Part shown: positions 44,307 through 55,334 of the stretch, one piece after another | How positions within the stretch are numbered: position 1 is the first letter of the stretch | How the letters are laid out: every line of letters begins with the position of its first letter | Assembly: GCA_021399445.1 (NCBI GenBank) | Contig: JAJTUQ010000004.1 | Location: 4,402,001-4,466,000, forward strand | Source: Xylogone sp. PMI_703 | Taxonomy: Eukaryota; Ascomycota; Leotiomycetes | Length of the DNA stretch: 64,000 nucleotides | Reading direction: 5' to 3' | Position numbers and translations under genes: made by a program | The notes under the pieces: model-generated | What the model saw: the letters and a program-made list of their open reading frames with translations, nothing else | What the model was told of the DNA's origin: nothing | Database searches by the model: none

Positions 44307-44725
44307 TATCCCAGAGCAAATATTAGTAGGGCTTAACGTACACTTTGCTTTTGCCGCTGTGTTGGTACCATTCGTAATTAGATCTATATTTTCCTCATAG
44401 AATACATCGAGGATAACTGATTTCGTTAATGGTATGAATAGTCGGTGTACCTTAAAAATTACATGGTCTGAATAAGTGTATCACTTGATTGACACGGTTA
44501 TGTTACTTCGGTCGTTACCACACCTCGGACCGAGAATATTGAGGTTTCTAAGCCTAACACACTACGGGCACAATCTTGGGACAATAATGGTATGGTTCCG
44601 GGCTGCATTATACCATCTTTAATAGTTTCTGTATACTACATTTCTATGTCGAGTAAGTGTGCTCGAAGCATCCCTAACTGCGCATTTTATGATACTACAG
44701 GATAAATTTTTCTTAGCAGCTAATC
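44307..44725. promoter_or_regulatory. Upstream region of the DUF3237 gene with CGGACCGAG motif
   Basis: No gene is visible in these 419 bases. CTCGGACCGAG at 44524-44534 is a near-palindrome containing the 9-mer CGGACCGAG, also found upstream of the FAH gene at 42878-42886. A shared site for the nearby regulator is possible. Confidence 0.3.
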
Positions 44726-45287
44726 ATGACTAATTCTATCGTTATACCTAAGCTGACCCACGCATTTGATTTGAACATCTCTGGCTCGGCTGGTTTTCCT
44801 ACATCAGCAAGTGAACACTCTTCTTTATGTGTAGCTCATGGTGAGTTATGGCTCTTCTTATTTCGATGTCACTGATATTCAACGAGACGCAGTGGATCAA
44901 GGCGAAATTGTTAGTTCAGACGGCTCCACAACACTTCAATTGGTCTACGGTGCAGATTGGATGACTGTATACCCGACTTATGCTACAATTGACGCTCGAG
45001 TCTCACTAGTTTCGCCTGCAGGAAGTGAGAAGCAGCTTAATCTAGATATACGATACCTCGGAAAGATACACTTCTCTACTGAAGTACTGGGTCTATTTTC
45101 GGGGAAGAGAAAAAGTCTTGATTTCGGAGAGAGTTACTACTATACAGCGCCGCAATTAGAGAGTAGAAGTCAGGAGTTAGAGTGGGTTAATAGGACTGTG
45201 TTTCTTTCTATGGGCAGATTGCAGTATGATGAAGAGGGTAAAGTTATAGCTACTTATAGGATCTTTAAAGTTGGTGAATCTAATTGA
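44726..45287 (+). CDS. DUF3237 family protein
   Basis: A small protein of 169 residues from exons 44726-44840 and 44893-45287 (52 bp intron). Without splicing, the second exon appears to start at 44838 with a false N-terminus (MVSYGSSYFDVTD). The start MTNSIVIPKLTHAFDL has the usual PxLxxxF beginning of the family. The core includes LVYGADWMTVYPTYATIDAR, DIRYLGKIHFSTEVLGLFSG, FGESYYYTAPQLES and WVNRTVFLSMGRL. DUF3237 proteins form a compact beta-barrel of unknown activity and often sit beside aromatic-degradation enzymes. Here it lies between an FAH hydrolase and a regulator, all on one strand, which agrees with that pattern. Confidence 0.88.
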
Positions 45288-45714
45288 TATAAAACTCCCG
45301 CCAGTACGTAAAAATGGCGTTAAATTATGAAGAAAACTGTGTCTCTTTGGCTTGCAAGTATTGAAGCTTTTACATGCGCCTATTAAAAATTACATAGTCT
45401 GGAAGATCCATCCCATTGCGATCAGTACATAAGATGATTTGTTTAAGAATTGATGAGGTATTAAATAATAATTGGTGAAAGTAAATGAGTAGTTTTAAGG
45501 CTCTGTGTACTCAGAGAACGCAGCTTTTGGGTCAAAAACAACTGGTCTTCCATCTTGACCGCGAATAGTGTAGAATCTGCCGCCTGGCGCATGGACTGGC
45601 CGATGCGACGGAATGCGAGTTAGGCTGCGTCTAGACCTATTATGTAATGTTCCGTCAACTCTGATCTTTAAACTAACGATCGTCAGACTCTTCATGCTAA
45701 TTATCCCTGAAATT

Positions 45715-48064
45715 ATGGATAATGGGGTGCAGGCAGGAGAAAGGCCACCCAAAAGGAAGAGAACATCGGTGGCGTGTAGGTTCGTATTCTGAGCACCTCT
45801 TCAAGTAAGGAAACTGATGCTCGAACTTGTAGGAACTGTCGTGAACGGAAATTAAGATGTAGCGGTATAAAACCATCATGTTCAGGTAAGCCAACTGTAT
45901 TAATATAATCTGGGCAAGCTGAGATTGGGACTGTATAGCTTGCGTTCAGAGTGGGCTGTCATGCAATTACCAAGAATCACGTCCAAATCGCATTCGATTT
46001 GTGATGCATAATTTTGATGAGTCTGCCAATGATGTGGAAAAGCAGCCCGATGCACCCCAAGATTCTGCTACGCCACTCTCGACTGCTGATAGTATCAATG
46101 AATCTAAAACATTAGCCCAAGTTCGCTCCATAAGAATACCGTTCTTCCGCTGGTTTGGGCCGACTGGCATCGCACCTGGATATAAGAAAATGCTGTTTGA
46201 TGTCACGAGACCTGTGAAGGAAGTGGCTCATATTGAATCGATATCGGAATTCAGCGCTGAAACACGAATTGCTGCAAGTGTTCAAAGTCCTCCAGGCTCG
46301 CCCTTGTTTGAGGAGGACGGTATTACGCCTGTCGCTGCTATTTTATATCCCTTGCTGCAAACCTTCTTTGACAATTATGGATGCCATTTTCCGTTTTATT
46401 CTAGAGACAGCTTTGTTGAGTCAGTGAAATTGAGGAAGGTATCCGCTCTGGTTCTGAATAGCATTTGTGGCCTATCTGCTCCATTTTATCCCTTGCCACA
46501 GCTAGAAAGTTTCGCCCCTTATTTAAGAGGTCATATCTTTGCTGAAAAAGCGAAGTTATTATTAGTTCCTTTACTGAACTTGCCTAGCTATGACGTTGTT
46601 GCAAGTATTCTAATGATTGTTTGGCTAGAGTTGGCAAGCAATCACGATGTTGGAGTGTGGATGTATATGGGTATGGCTTGTCGCATGGCTATGGACCTCG
46701 GGATGCACAAGGTATGAGCTATCTATGGTTGAGATGTATGTGAAAAACTAATCTATTTCAAGGCCTCTATTTCCGGTCCTGATAGACTGAGTCCCGCAGA
46801 ATATTGGACAGTTTCACGAGTATGGTTTAGCGTGTACCACTTGGACCATATCATCTCTTTCGCAACGGGCAGGCCATTAAGCATCGAGAGGAAGTACATT
46901 GATGTGCCTCAATTGCATATTGATACCAGTGAATATCCCTCTCCGTTTCCAAGCATGGTGATTATTATGCAGACTCTAGGGCTGCTACATGATGAGCTCA
47001 ACGTTGTAACAGATCAGGTGAACATCCTAGCGCCGGAAACGAAAGAGAAACTCCTTCACTATAACGATGAGCTGATACGTTACTATACTAATCTTCCTTC
47101 AGCTTTATCTTTCAATATTGATAATTTTCAGAGATACGTATCAAAAGGAGAAGGTGGTACGTTCCTTATGCTGCATTTATGGTTCAACGCTGTAAGTAGC
47201 AGAAGCCTTGATAGCTAGGCATTCAATCTAATGAGTTGTAGATAATGATAGGGCTTCATCGCCCGGGTTTGCGATATGGCCAAGGCGTGAATGTCAAGCA
47301 CGTGTTCTTAACATCTGAAAGCCAAAGCATTGCCCTATCTTCGGCGAGGACAATCAGCTCAATTCTCAGCCTGGTTGAGGTAGTTGACATGAAGTCTCTG
47401 GTATCAAGCCCATTTATTGATCAAGCAGTCGAAATGGCTGGTCTTCTTTTTATTGCCGAGTCGTCATCGGCTTCAAATCCACTGAAGAGGATTACCAATC
47501 GCTCAAATTATGAAGTCTGTCTTCGCACCCTCCGGAACCTTATTCGATACTGGAAAGGCGTGAGTTGGGTAACTACTACTATGGAGCAACAAGCTAGAGG
47601 AATGAACGAAACAGACCCCGCAGAGGGGAGTGTTGATCCATATAGTCTAATAGAATTGCAAGATACAAAGATGATTCAAAAGCTACTTGATAAGGCTGAA
47701 GAATCTACATCTATCAATCATCTGGAGATGGCGCAAAAATGTGAGTTAAATATACCCCACAAATTCGTTACTATGGAATACTAATAAACGGGCTCTAGCA
47801 ATTGGCGTTGGGTTCAGCGGTCTGACCAATGATTCTGGCCCTGGTAATATCATGTTCCTCCACCAGCAACGTGGCCAGGACGGTTCAACTGGTGATAACT
47901 CATATTCGACTGATGAGCCTCAGAATATGTGGACAGGAGATAGCCACTTTGTGTCTGAATCAGCTTTAATTGATGGTGAGATTTGGAACTCTTGGATAGA
48001 CGACAGATTTTGGGAAGATATGGATGTATCATTTGATACTCTTTCTAGTTTCGATATCAAGTGA
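45715..48064 (+). CDS. Zn2Cys6 fungal transcription factor
   Basis: A nuclear zinc-cluster regulator of 694 residues. Exons 45715-45779, 45833-45885, 45939-46711, 46763-47191, 47242-47740 and 47799-48064, with introns of 50-58 bp. Two introns interrupt the DNA-binding domain itself; once removed it reads KRTSVACRNCRERKLRC then SGIKPSCSACVQSGLSCNY, a complete C-x2-C-x6-C-x6-C-x2-C-x6-C cluster after a basic stretch PPKRKR. The middle is the fungal-specific regulatory domain: FPFYSRDSFVESVKLRK, MYMGMACRMAMDLGMHK, RVWFSVYHLDHIISFATGRP and IMIGLHRPGLRYG. The tail is acidic and aromatic (WNSWIDDRFWEDMDVSFD), a likely activation region. Its position inside a block of transporters and hydrolases suggests it controls them. 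Confidence 0.93.
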
Positions 48065-48189
48065 GAAGACGTCACAGGTTTGTATTATTTACCTATATTC
48101 ATGTTTCTATCTGCTGTTCATTAAGATATTTGCTCTATAAAGGGCCAACTGTCATCATATATCCATACTCTAGAGTCAAATCAATCCTT

Positions 48190-49622
48190 TCAAATAAATT
48201 TCTCTTTCGGGACCTTACAAACAGAAAATCCTCCATATTGTAGAACGCCTGCACCAACAAAATATTCATCACTAGCTACTGCAGCTGTCATGAAGCTTAT
48301 TTTGGAACCGTTATCATAATAAACGAGCTCAGGAGAATAGCCCTTGTGTTGATTTAATCGAAGTGCTCCTGCCGGTACGAAGAAACTCTTTCCTAAATTT
48401 TTCACGTTTTGGAGGTACTTGGGAAGATCTTCAAGAGTAGGGAAAACTGGATGCAATCAGTACCGCATATATTTCTGAATAGCCAATGTAAATTTACTTG
48501 CGACAAGTGGATCGCCGGATGGCAGAATGCTGATATTATCTGCCGCAGCCCCGAGGTCCTATAATTCTCTAGTAAGCATTCGTTATGATTATATGCTGGA
48601 AATCATACTAACAACAGTTTGTAACTGCGTCAACCTCTTATCGTCATGGATTTTAAATACTGTGACGGTTCCATTCTTGGAGTCGCCAATGAAAAGCCGA
48701 TCCTTCCACAAAGCAATGCCATTTGCACCTGGAAAGGTTCCTGTAACTTGTTTACAAGAGATGGTCTACAGTACGCAATTAGGACCAATACAGTATCTTG
48801 CGAAATAATACCCATACCTCGTTGCTTGCATCGCAGTGCTGCACGTTCGTTGCCCAAATCCATGGTCCATACATTTCCTCTAAGTCACGGAGGAGGCCCT
48901 TTTGGAAATAGTGATCGTTAGTCACATAAAACTCCCTGTGGACGTAAGTATTCTAAACGGGATATTTCAACGGGTAGATATTACAGTAGTCCTGTCGCAG
49001 CCACTCCATTAGCAGTCTTAATATTTGGATGCTTGACGTTCTTCACTAGCTCCACGACATCTGAACCCATTGTGTGGTTAAATATCGCTATGGAGTCTCC
49101 TTCCCGGGCATGGTTGACAGCAAAAATATGGATCTGCCAACCGTCAGATTATGCGCCTTTCTGATGAAAACCAGGGAACTAGACCATAGATGAATCTTGA
49201 AGAGATTGAAAGATATCAATTCCATGAGTGACAAAGTCACCTTCTAAGCCTTTTATCTGGAGTTGGGTAGTTCGACCAGTCTTCAATTCATGTTTGAACA
49301 AATACTCGCGAAAAGAAGTCTTAGAACGGCGCGATACCGTGCGAACGCAAGCAGGGGGATACCAGTGTGTCCGCTCGAAAGGGTCTCCACAGGCAAGAAA
49401 AGCTGTTTGCGACGCTGAGTGTATTCTCACATCCTCACACGCATTGGCGGCATCGAAAACCTGGCAATTGTCATTGTTGAGTTGCGTGCTATTCTCCCAC
49501 CGTATAAGCCTAGTCTTGTCAATTTCTACTCGGCCTGCCAGCTTCCAGAGATAGGAAGACTGGTTATAGAGGACAGCAGAAAAGAGGAGGACGATGAAAG
49601 GAAAGGTAATCTTGGTGGACAT
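48190..49622 (-). CDS. Paraoxonase/arylesterase-like lactonase (six-bladed propeller)
   Basis: A calcium-dependent lactonase/esterase-type propeller of 391 residues. Exons 49185-49622, 48985-49133, 48818-48935, 48613-48765, 48498-48558 and 48190-48446 join in phase; five introns of 49-54 bp. The start MSTKITFPFIVLLFSAVLYN gives an uncleaved N-terminal anchor or signal, as in paraoxonases. Typical parts are THGIDIFQ, HIFAVNHAREGDSIAIFNHT, TANGVAATG, FYVTNDHYFQKG with the family DHYF, FPGANGIALWKDRLFIGDSK and AAADNISILPSGDPLVA. The first donor (GTCTAG) is weak, so that junction is less sure. It is convergent with the regulator (125 bp between stops) and divergent from a sugar transporter across 529 bp. 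Confidence 0.87.
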
Positions 49623-50151
49623 TGTGTCTATTATATCAGAATGCAATAAAAACAATACTCTTCATGTCTAAAACCACATAATCAATTTACAATATCTAAT
49701 GCAAGAAATCTAAACAAAATGATCTTTAGTTTTATTCGAAGAAAAAGTTATCGCTATTGAAAGTTCCCACAATAAATCATATGTCGAAAACAGCTATGTG
49801 AGCCCTTCATCGGCTGGACTGCCGACGGACATCCCAATCAGGAAGGCTGATTCCGAGATGAACACCACAGCCTTCCGTAGAGGGAAATTCGCAGCCGGCT
49901 TGGCATCCGAGCTCCAGACTATGCAAAAAACCTGCGAGCGCGAACAGGGGGTTGACCCCATACGGGGCCCCTCATTGGGCCCTGGCATCTCTGCTATGAA
50001 CTGATACAGTCTCCGTCCTCGATCAAACGTGGGGAATGCGGTGAGATGGGAGGTTATATATATCTTATATGAGTGCGATTCTGACCCCCGTTGGATAGGT
50101 CTTCTCAGTAACTTCTGCATATGCTGGGGTTGGAAAAGTCCTGAGCTAAAA
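49623..50151. promoter_or_regulatory. Divergent promoter between lactonase and MFS transporter, with CGG-N8-CCG
   Basis: The two genes start outward from this 529-bp gap, so both promoters share it. An inverted CGG triplet pair with eight bases between (CGGCTGGACTGCCG) lies at 49811-49824. Such pairs are bound by Zn2Cys6 dimers, and the block contains one such regulator. A pair like this can also occur by chance. Confidence 0.35.
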
Positions 50152-52071
50152 ATGGTTGAGAAAAAGAAGAACGCGTATAACCTACTGATAGTGGCCTTTG
50201 TGGCCCTGGGTTCGTTCGCCTTCGGGTATTCGAATACCATTATTGGTACTACACTGGCTCAGCCTTCGTTCATGTAGGTGCTATGATCTATTGATTTAAC
50301 TGGAACACTTCTTCGGATATATGACAAGCATGACTGACTTAATGACTCCAAGATCATACTTTAACCTTGACAAGAGCTCTAATAGGAATTCGATATCGGG
50401 TGCTACAAGTGGCATCTATACTGGTGGAGGCTGTAGGTACTCTTGCGATGCTGGTTTATATTCGTCTAATAATCTTGTTTAGTACTGGGAGCTCTCTTTT
50501 CATCATGGGCTGCGGAACATCTGGGCCGGAAACGCTCAATCTTTATAGGTGCACTCACTGCTACAATTGGCGGTGCACTACAGGCCGGCTCCGTTGCACT
50601 GGCTATGTTCCTAGTCTTTCGGTTTGTCAATGGATTCGGAGTTGGTAGGTCATCATCACGCCCCTATATGAAAACTATGTATCCTCACAGAGTGCCCAGG
50701 CATGCTTTTACCTTTGGTTCCACTCTATCAGAGTGAAGTTTCTCCTCCTCACTCTCGAGGTATGATGGTTGGATTCCACGGCATCTGTGTTACAGTTGGC
50801 TATGCATCAGCTAGGTAGGCAATTTAAGGCTCTCGTATAGCATGGACCCTTGAAGCTAATAGAGTGGCATAAAAGCTGGGCTGGTTTTGGTTTCTACTTT
50901 GTAAATGCTAGTGGGGCACAGTGGCGTGTTCCACTAGCCATCCAAGCTATACCTGCCCTCTTCTGCACGATTGGAATTCTATTTCTACCTGAATCTCCTC
51001 GATGGCGTAAGAAAACCAGAAGTCTATTATTCAGGAATAATATCACTAATATCGGCTTAGTTATATCTCGCGAGAGACCCAACGAAGCTCTTAAAATTGT
51101 CCAGAGACTGCATCGCGACGAGACAGATCCTGACGATATCTTTGCCTTTAGGGAGTACCAGCAGATGAAACAACAATATGAGATTGACAAGAACAACAAG
51201 GTATCTTGGAAGGAAATGTTTGCCAAACCATCTTATCGCAAGCGTATTATCATTGGCGCTATTGTTATGTTTGGTTCGCAAACTACTGGAACAACTGTGA
51301 TTGCAAGTAGGTAGTTGAACTACTCCTTGACCCCCTTCGATATGCTAATGCGTTTTAAGATTACGGTCCTGAGCTTTACAGTGCTCTTGGTTACGGTACT
51401 ACTTTACAACTGCTATTTTCTGGTTGTTATGCAACTCTAGCACTCTGCGGTAATTTCTTCAATGCTTTTACCGTGGACCATGTTGGTCGGGTGAATGCGT
51501 TGAAGATTGGCTGGATTGGAGATGCTGTCTCGCTCATTGGCGAATGTGCTGCTTTAAGCACCTTCGAGAGAACAGGATCTCATGGAGCGGCAGTTGCGAG
51601 CGTTTTCTTCCTCTTTCTTCACATCGCCCTATTTGCGTTTAACATTGATGTTACAACATAGTAAGTATTTCACTCCTTACCACGCCGCTCCAGATTATCT
51701 ATCATTTCCCCTCCGTCTAACAGGACTACAGTGTCTACACATCAGAAATCTTCCCCAACCATATACGTGCCAAAGGCATGTCCGCGTCTATTGTCGCGTA
51801 CTTTGCTTCCCTGATTATCTATTTGCAAGTTGCCCCCACAGCATTTGCAAACATTGGATGGAAGTTTTATCTCGTCTTCCTGAGTCTTCTCATAGTGTTC
51901 ATTACAACCCTCTTTTTCTATTTCCCAGAAACCAAGGGCCAATCACTTGAAGAAATTGCACAACTCTTCAATGATGAGATTACTTCTATCAGACTTGACG
52001 CTCCAGAAACTGGGGAAGATAAAGTAGAAATGGTTAATCAGATAGAGAGTTTGCAGCGTAAAGAGGAATAG
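50152..52071 (+). CDS. MFS sugar transporter, multi-exon
   Basis: A plasma-membrane sugar porter of 501 residues. Eight exons: 50152-50273, 50353-50432, 50483-50644, 50691-50814, 50876-51006, 51061-51306, 51360-51660 and 51732-52071. Together they are an exact multiple of three and restore all family signatures: FGYSNTIIGTTLAQPSF, SSWAAEHLGRKRSIFIGA, YQSEVSPPHSRGMMVGF, FLPESPRWL, HVGRVNALKIG, YTSEIFPNHIRAKGM and FPETKGQSLEEIAQLF. The last intron uses the second of two nearby AGs (GACTACAG), because the first would create a stop. The protein starts at MVEKKKNAYNLL at 50152. The upstream in-frame extension lacks family character. It is divergent from the lactonase gene. The substrate may be a sugar or a small cyclic acid. 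Confidence 0.9.
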
Positions 52072-52730
52072 ATAGATGGAGACTAGGCTTGTGTAAGATT
52101 AGAAGAATGAAATATTTACTGAGAGTAATATAGTGAAGTATAAATTACTCTTATGATTTATCATCGCCCATGGCAAGCAACAGAACCATAAATCGTGCAA
52201 CTAGATGTACTTTGACCTACTTATTGTACAAATGACCACCGTTAAAACTTGACATAGCTTGCCTTCTGCTTGTTCTGACTTATATTATTGATATACTTAC
52301 ACGCGGACATCAATTTTTCTTGTTAGACTCGCATTGTTGAGGAGCTGAAAATCGGTCTATGGCCTCTGTATTATCTCCCGCTGCTTGTTTTGTCAGTAGA
52401 GAAAGATAGATCCGACTCGAAAATTCTGAACATAAAAGAGAAGGATTGATCATGTTATTCTTAGGACAAAAACTACCATCACTGTCGTAGGGATCTAAAA
52501 AAGGAGAGATGCATGCCTTATTCTCTTGGCGTGAATGTGGCCAGTCGCTGCTTCCCCACTATCACCCATTACTTATTGATTGGTTCCAAGATTTGGCTAA
52601 CTGTTTATGAACTATTTATTCTGAAATTTTCTAGGCAGCAGCACTCTCAAAAGTACAAGAGTAACGCTGGCAGAGCAGAAGTGGATATACCTTAAGAAGC
52701 TCGCCATTTACTATATACATACATATCATT
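52072..52730. other. Intergenic stretch, nothing recognised
   Basis: End of the transporter transcript and promoter of the VOC gene; the only open frame (52513-52695) is featureless. Confidence 0.4.
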
Positions 52731-53132
52731 ATGCCAGCAACCCTGAGACTTGAGATTTTCCCTTCCGATCTCCAAAGAATGATCGATTTCTATTCCAATA
52801 TTTTAGGTTTCAAATTATTCCAACATCATGATGACTATGCCTACCTTGCACGCGACAATATCTTTATTGGAGCAATCGAGAACGGCTCATCAGAATCTCT
52901 TAAAGAAAAGGAAAGTTATCGACGACCGAAGAAGGGAGTCGAGATTGTGTTCGAAGTCGACGACTTGAAGCAAGAGAGAGATAATATTGTGGGGAAAGGA
53001 TGGGAACTGGAGGCCGATATCAAAACCCAGTCCTGGGGATTGACAGACTTCCGACTAGTTGATCCTGATGGTTACTATATCCGAATCACAACGCATAGCA
53101 TTGGTGGAAAGGGGACAGGATTCCTTGAATGA
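52731..53132 (+). CDS. VOC-superfamily (glyoxalase/bleomycin-resistance-like) protein
   Basis: A single-exon protein of 133 residues with the two beta-alpha-beta-beta-beta modules of the vicinal oxygen chelate fold. The start MPATLRLEIFPSDLQRMIDF runs straight into module one (FYSNILGFKLFQHHDDYAYL), and module two is GVEIVFEVDDLKQERDNIVG then FRLVDPDGYYIRIT. The family includes glyoxalase I, extradiol dioxygenases, epimerases and drug-binding proteins, and one domain of this length works as a dimer. The metal ligands common in glyoxalase I are not clearly all present, so the reaction is open. Its place between two transporters in the catabolic block hints at a ring-cleavage or isomerase step. 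Confidence 0.87.
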   Translation: MPATLRLEIFPSDLQRMIDFYSNILGFKLFQHHDDYAYLARDNIFIGAIENGSSESLKEKESYRRPKKGVEIVFEVDDLKQERDNIVGKGWELEADIKTQSWGLTDFRLVDPDGYYIRITTHSIGGKGTGFLE

Positions 53133-53350
53133 AGCTATACAGGAGTTTCTTAATAGTCGAGAATTGTGCTATCAGGACCCGGTTCATATATTTAAGTAAT
53201 ATCCAGTGAGCGTAAACAGAATACATGACATTATAAAATTTGAGGAAGGCGCTATGAATTTGTCCTCCTATGATGACTAGCTTTTTTGTGAAGGTTGTTC
53301 CTTCGATCCCACTAGTATGAATTAAGTGTGATATCATCAAAAATGGAGGT

Positions 53351-55334
53351 TTAAACAATCTCAGTGTGCGAGATATCTTTCTTGTTCCCTGTCTTACCCT
53401 CCATTGCAGCCAAGGAAGCATCTTCCAGCTTTTTGAACCCAAACAAACGATCCATTTGATTGATGCGCAGTCCTTTCGTTTCTGGGATGAAGAAGAACGC
53501 ATATATACTTGCACAAATCAGTGCGGTTGCAAAGAAGATATAAACTCCATATCCCATGCTTGTGTACATGCTGGGGAGTGCTTTTGTCACCACATATGTC
53601 CAAAGCCACACTGACATCGCTGCGAAGGGGCCAGAAATTGACCGTAGTGTGCTAGGAAAGATCTCCGATGAGATAATCCACGGAAGTCCGTTGGCCCCAA
53701 AACTCCACGTTGCTCCGAAGATCATAATGAAGGCGGTCGCAGCTTTGCCACCAGCAATGGTAGAGGAAGACTGTGGCCCAGCTAGGCTGGGCTTGCCGAC
53801 AGCGATATAGGCAGCCAAATAGTACTGACAGAGAGCACATGAAACTGAAGAAACAATCCAAGGCCACTTTCGACCAAATTTGTCGACAAAGAATGTAAAG
53901 AATATAATTGAGCCAGCTGCCTTGATCAATCCGTAGATTCCCGTCCAGAGGGTGACATCCGTAAGGCCAATGGATGTGAAAATCGTTGGCGAATCTATGT
54001 GAACACACAGTATATGTAAGCCAGAGAGTGCGAAGAATATCAACGTAGTATCAATGGGGATCCTACAGTAATTAATCGCGGCAGCTCCAGACCATGCTTG
54101 CCACATAAACATTAAAAATACGAGAACATATCGATTTCTCATCCCTTTCATACAGGATTCTTTAAATGCACCTCTCAGAAACGCCGTAAAGCTCAGGTCA
54201 CCGCCAGTACTAATTGCACGTTCTCCTTCAATCTGTCCCCTGACAAATGTGACATCTTCTGCAATATAAATATGATCAACAGGGAGATTACGAAGATAGC
54301 TATAGATGTTATACGCCTCATCTTCCTTTCCCTTCTTCAAAAGCCATACTGGGGACTCTTTAACGAGGGGAAGCATCAAGAGGAGAAGACCCGCGGGGAT
54401 AAGTTGGACAGCCACTAGATTAGTTGAGGTTAAATGTGCTCAATTCACGCAAAAATGGACTTACTAGGGATTCTCCAGGCCTCTGACTTGTTCCCATCTA
54501 TATTATGTACAATGCCATAGTTAATCCAACTGTAGCTATCAGCAGTCAGATACAGAACTATGGAAGAGTATTCTTACAATCCTATAACAGCGCCAATCTG
54601 ATAAGATGACTCGAAACTAGAGTAACGTTAGCCCACCCAAAATCCTTTAGAACGGAATCCAGCATACAATCCAGTTAGCCGACCTCGAATCGCTGGAGGA
54701 GCAATCTCGGACGTGTAAATTGGCGATACCGCAGCAAGACCCCCGACACCCAAACCAGTCAGAAGACGTCCGGCGTAGATCATACCTAACTGGTGTGTTG
54801 GAACTGTGCAGAGGATCCTGAAGAGCAGATAAGTGCCAAGTTAGCTAACAAAGGAACAACATCAAAACTACTCACGCCCCCAGGATAAATATTGCGTCCG
54901 ATATAATGACGGTCATTTTTCTTCCAAGGAGCTCCATAGATGCAAACATGAAAAGGGCACCGAAAAATCCACCAGCGGAGTCTAAGCCATACTCTGTAAG
55001 CAACGGGAGGGCCAATCTAGCAGCGATGAAGCAAACGAAGATAGCAGGCTTACAGATACTAGTCAAATTGCTGGAAACCGCGTTCTGCTGACCCTTGGTC
55101 ATTGTAGCCAAACCAAAATCCCGCATAAAACTCTTCTGGGTGATTGTTGTGCCGATAAAGGCTGAATCGTACCCATAAGTCAATAGACCCATGGAAATTG
55201 CCAACGAAGCCGCGTAGACTCTCCAGTTGTACTATGCACATTAATTAGCAGGTTTTTTGTCCAAGCAGGGAGAGTAAACCTACCACCTCTGGGGGAGTAG
55301 GCCTATCTTCCTTTGCCCGACCAAAAATAGTCAT
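53351..55334 (-). CDS. MFS transporter, quinate-permease-like
   Basis: A 526-residue sugar-porter-family protein. Exons: 55284-55334, 55054-55231, 54876-54981, 54668-54817, 54578-54616, 54465-54529, 54067-54414 and 53351-53994. The start MTIFGRAKEDRPTPPEVYNW matches the beginning of fungal quinate permeases (qutD/qa-y), as do YGYDSAFIGTTITQKSF, GLGVGGLAAVSPIYTSEIAP, FESSYQIGAVIGFWINYGI and KESPVWLLKKGKEDEAY. The last intron, 53995-54066, is 72 bp and open in frame, so a naive reading hides it and spoils the NYYSPTIFTSIG signature. The end has IFFATALICASIYAFFFIPETKG. It converges with the VOC gene (218 bp between stops). Uptake of quinate or a related hydroaromatic acid is the likeliest role, judged by similarity only. 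Confidence 0.9.

Noticed and set aside
54617..54667. Frameshift in the quinate-type transporter between helices 4 and 5
   Set aside because: A 51-bp intron starting GTATGC inside the GLY codons and ending CTCTAG restores FESSYQIGAVIGF.
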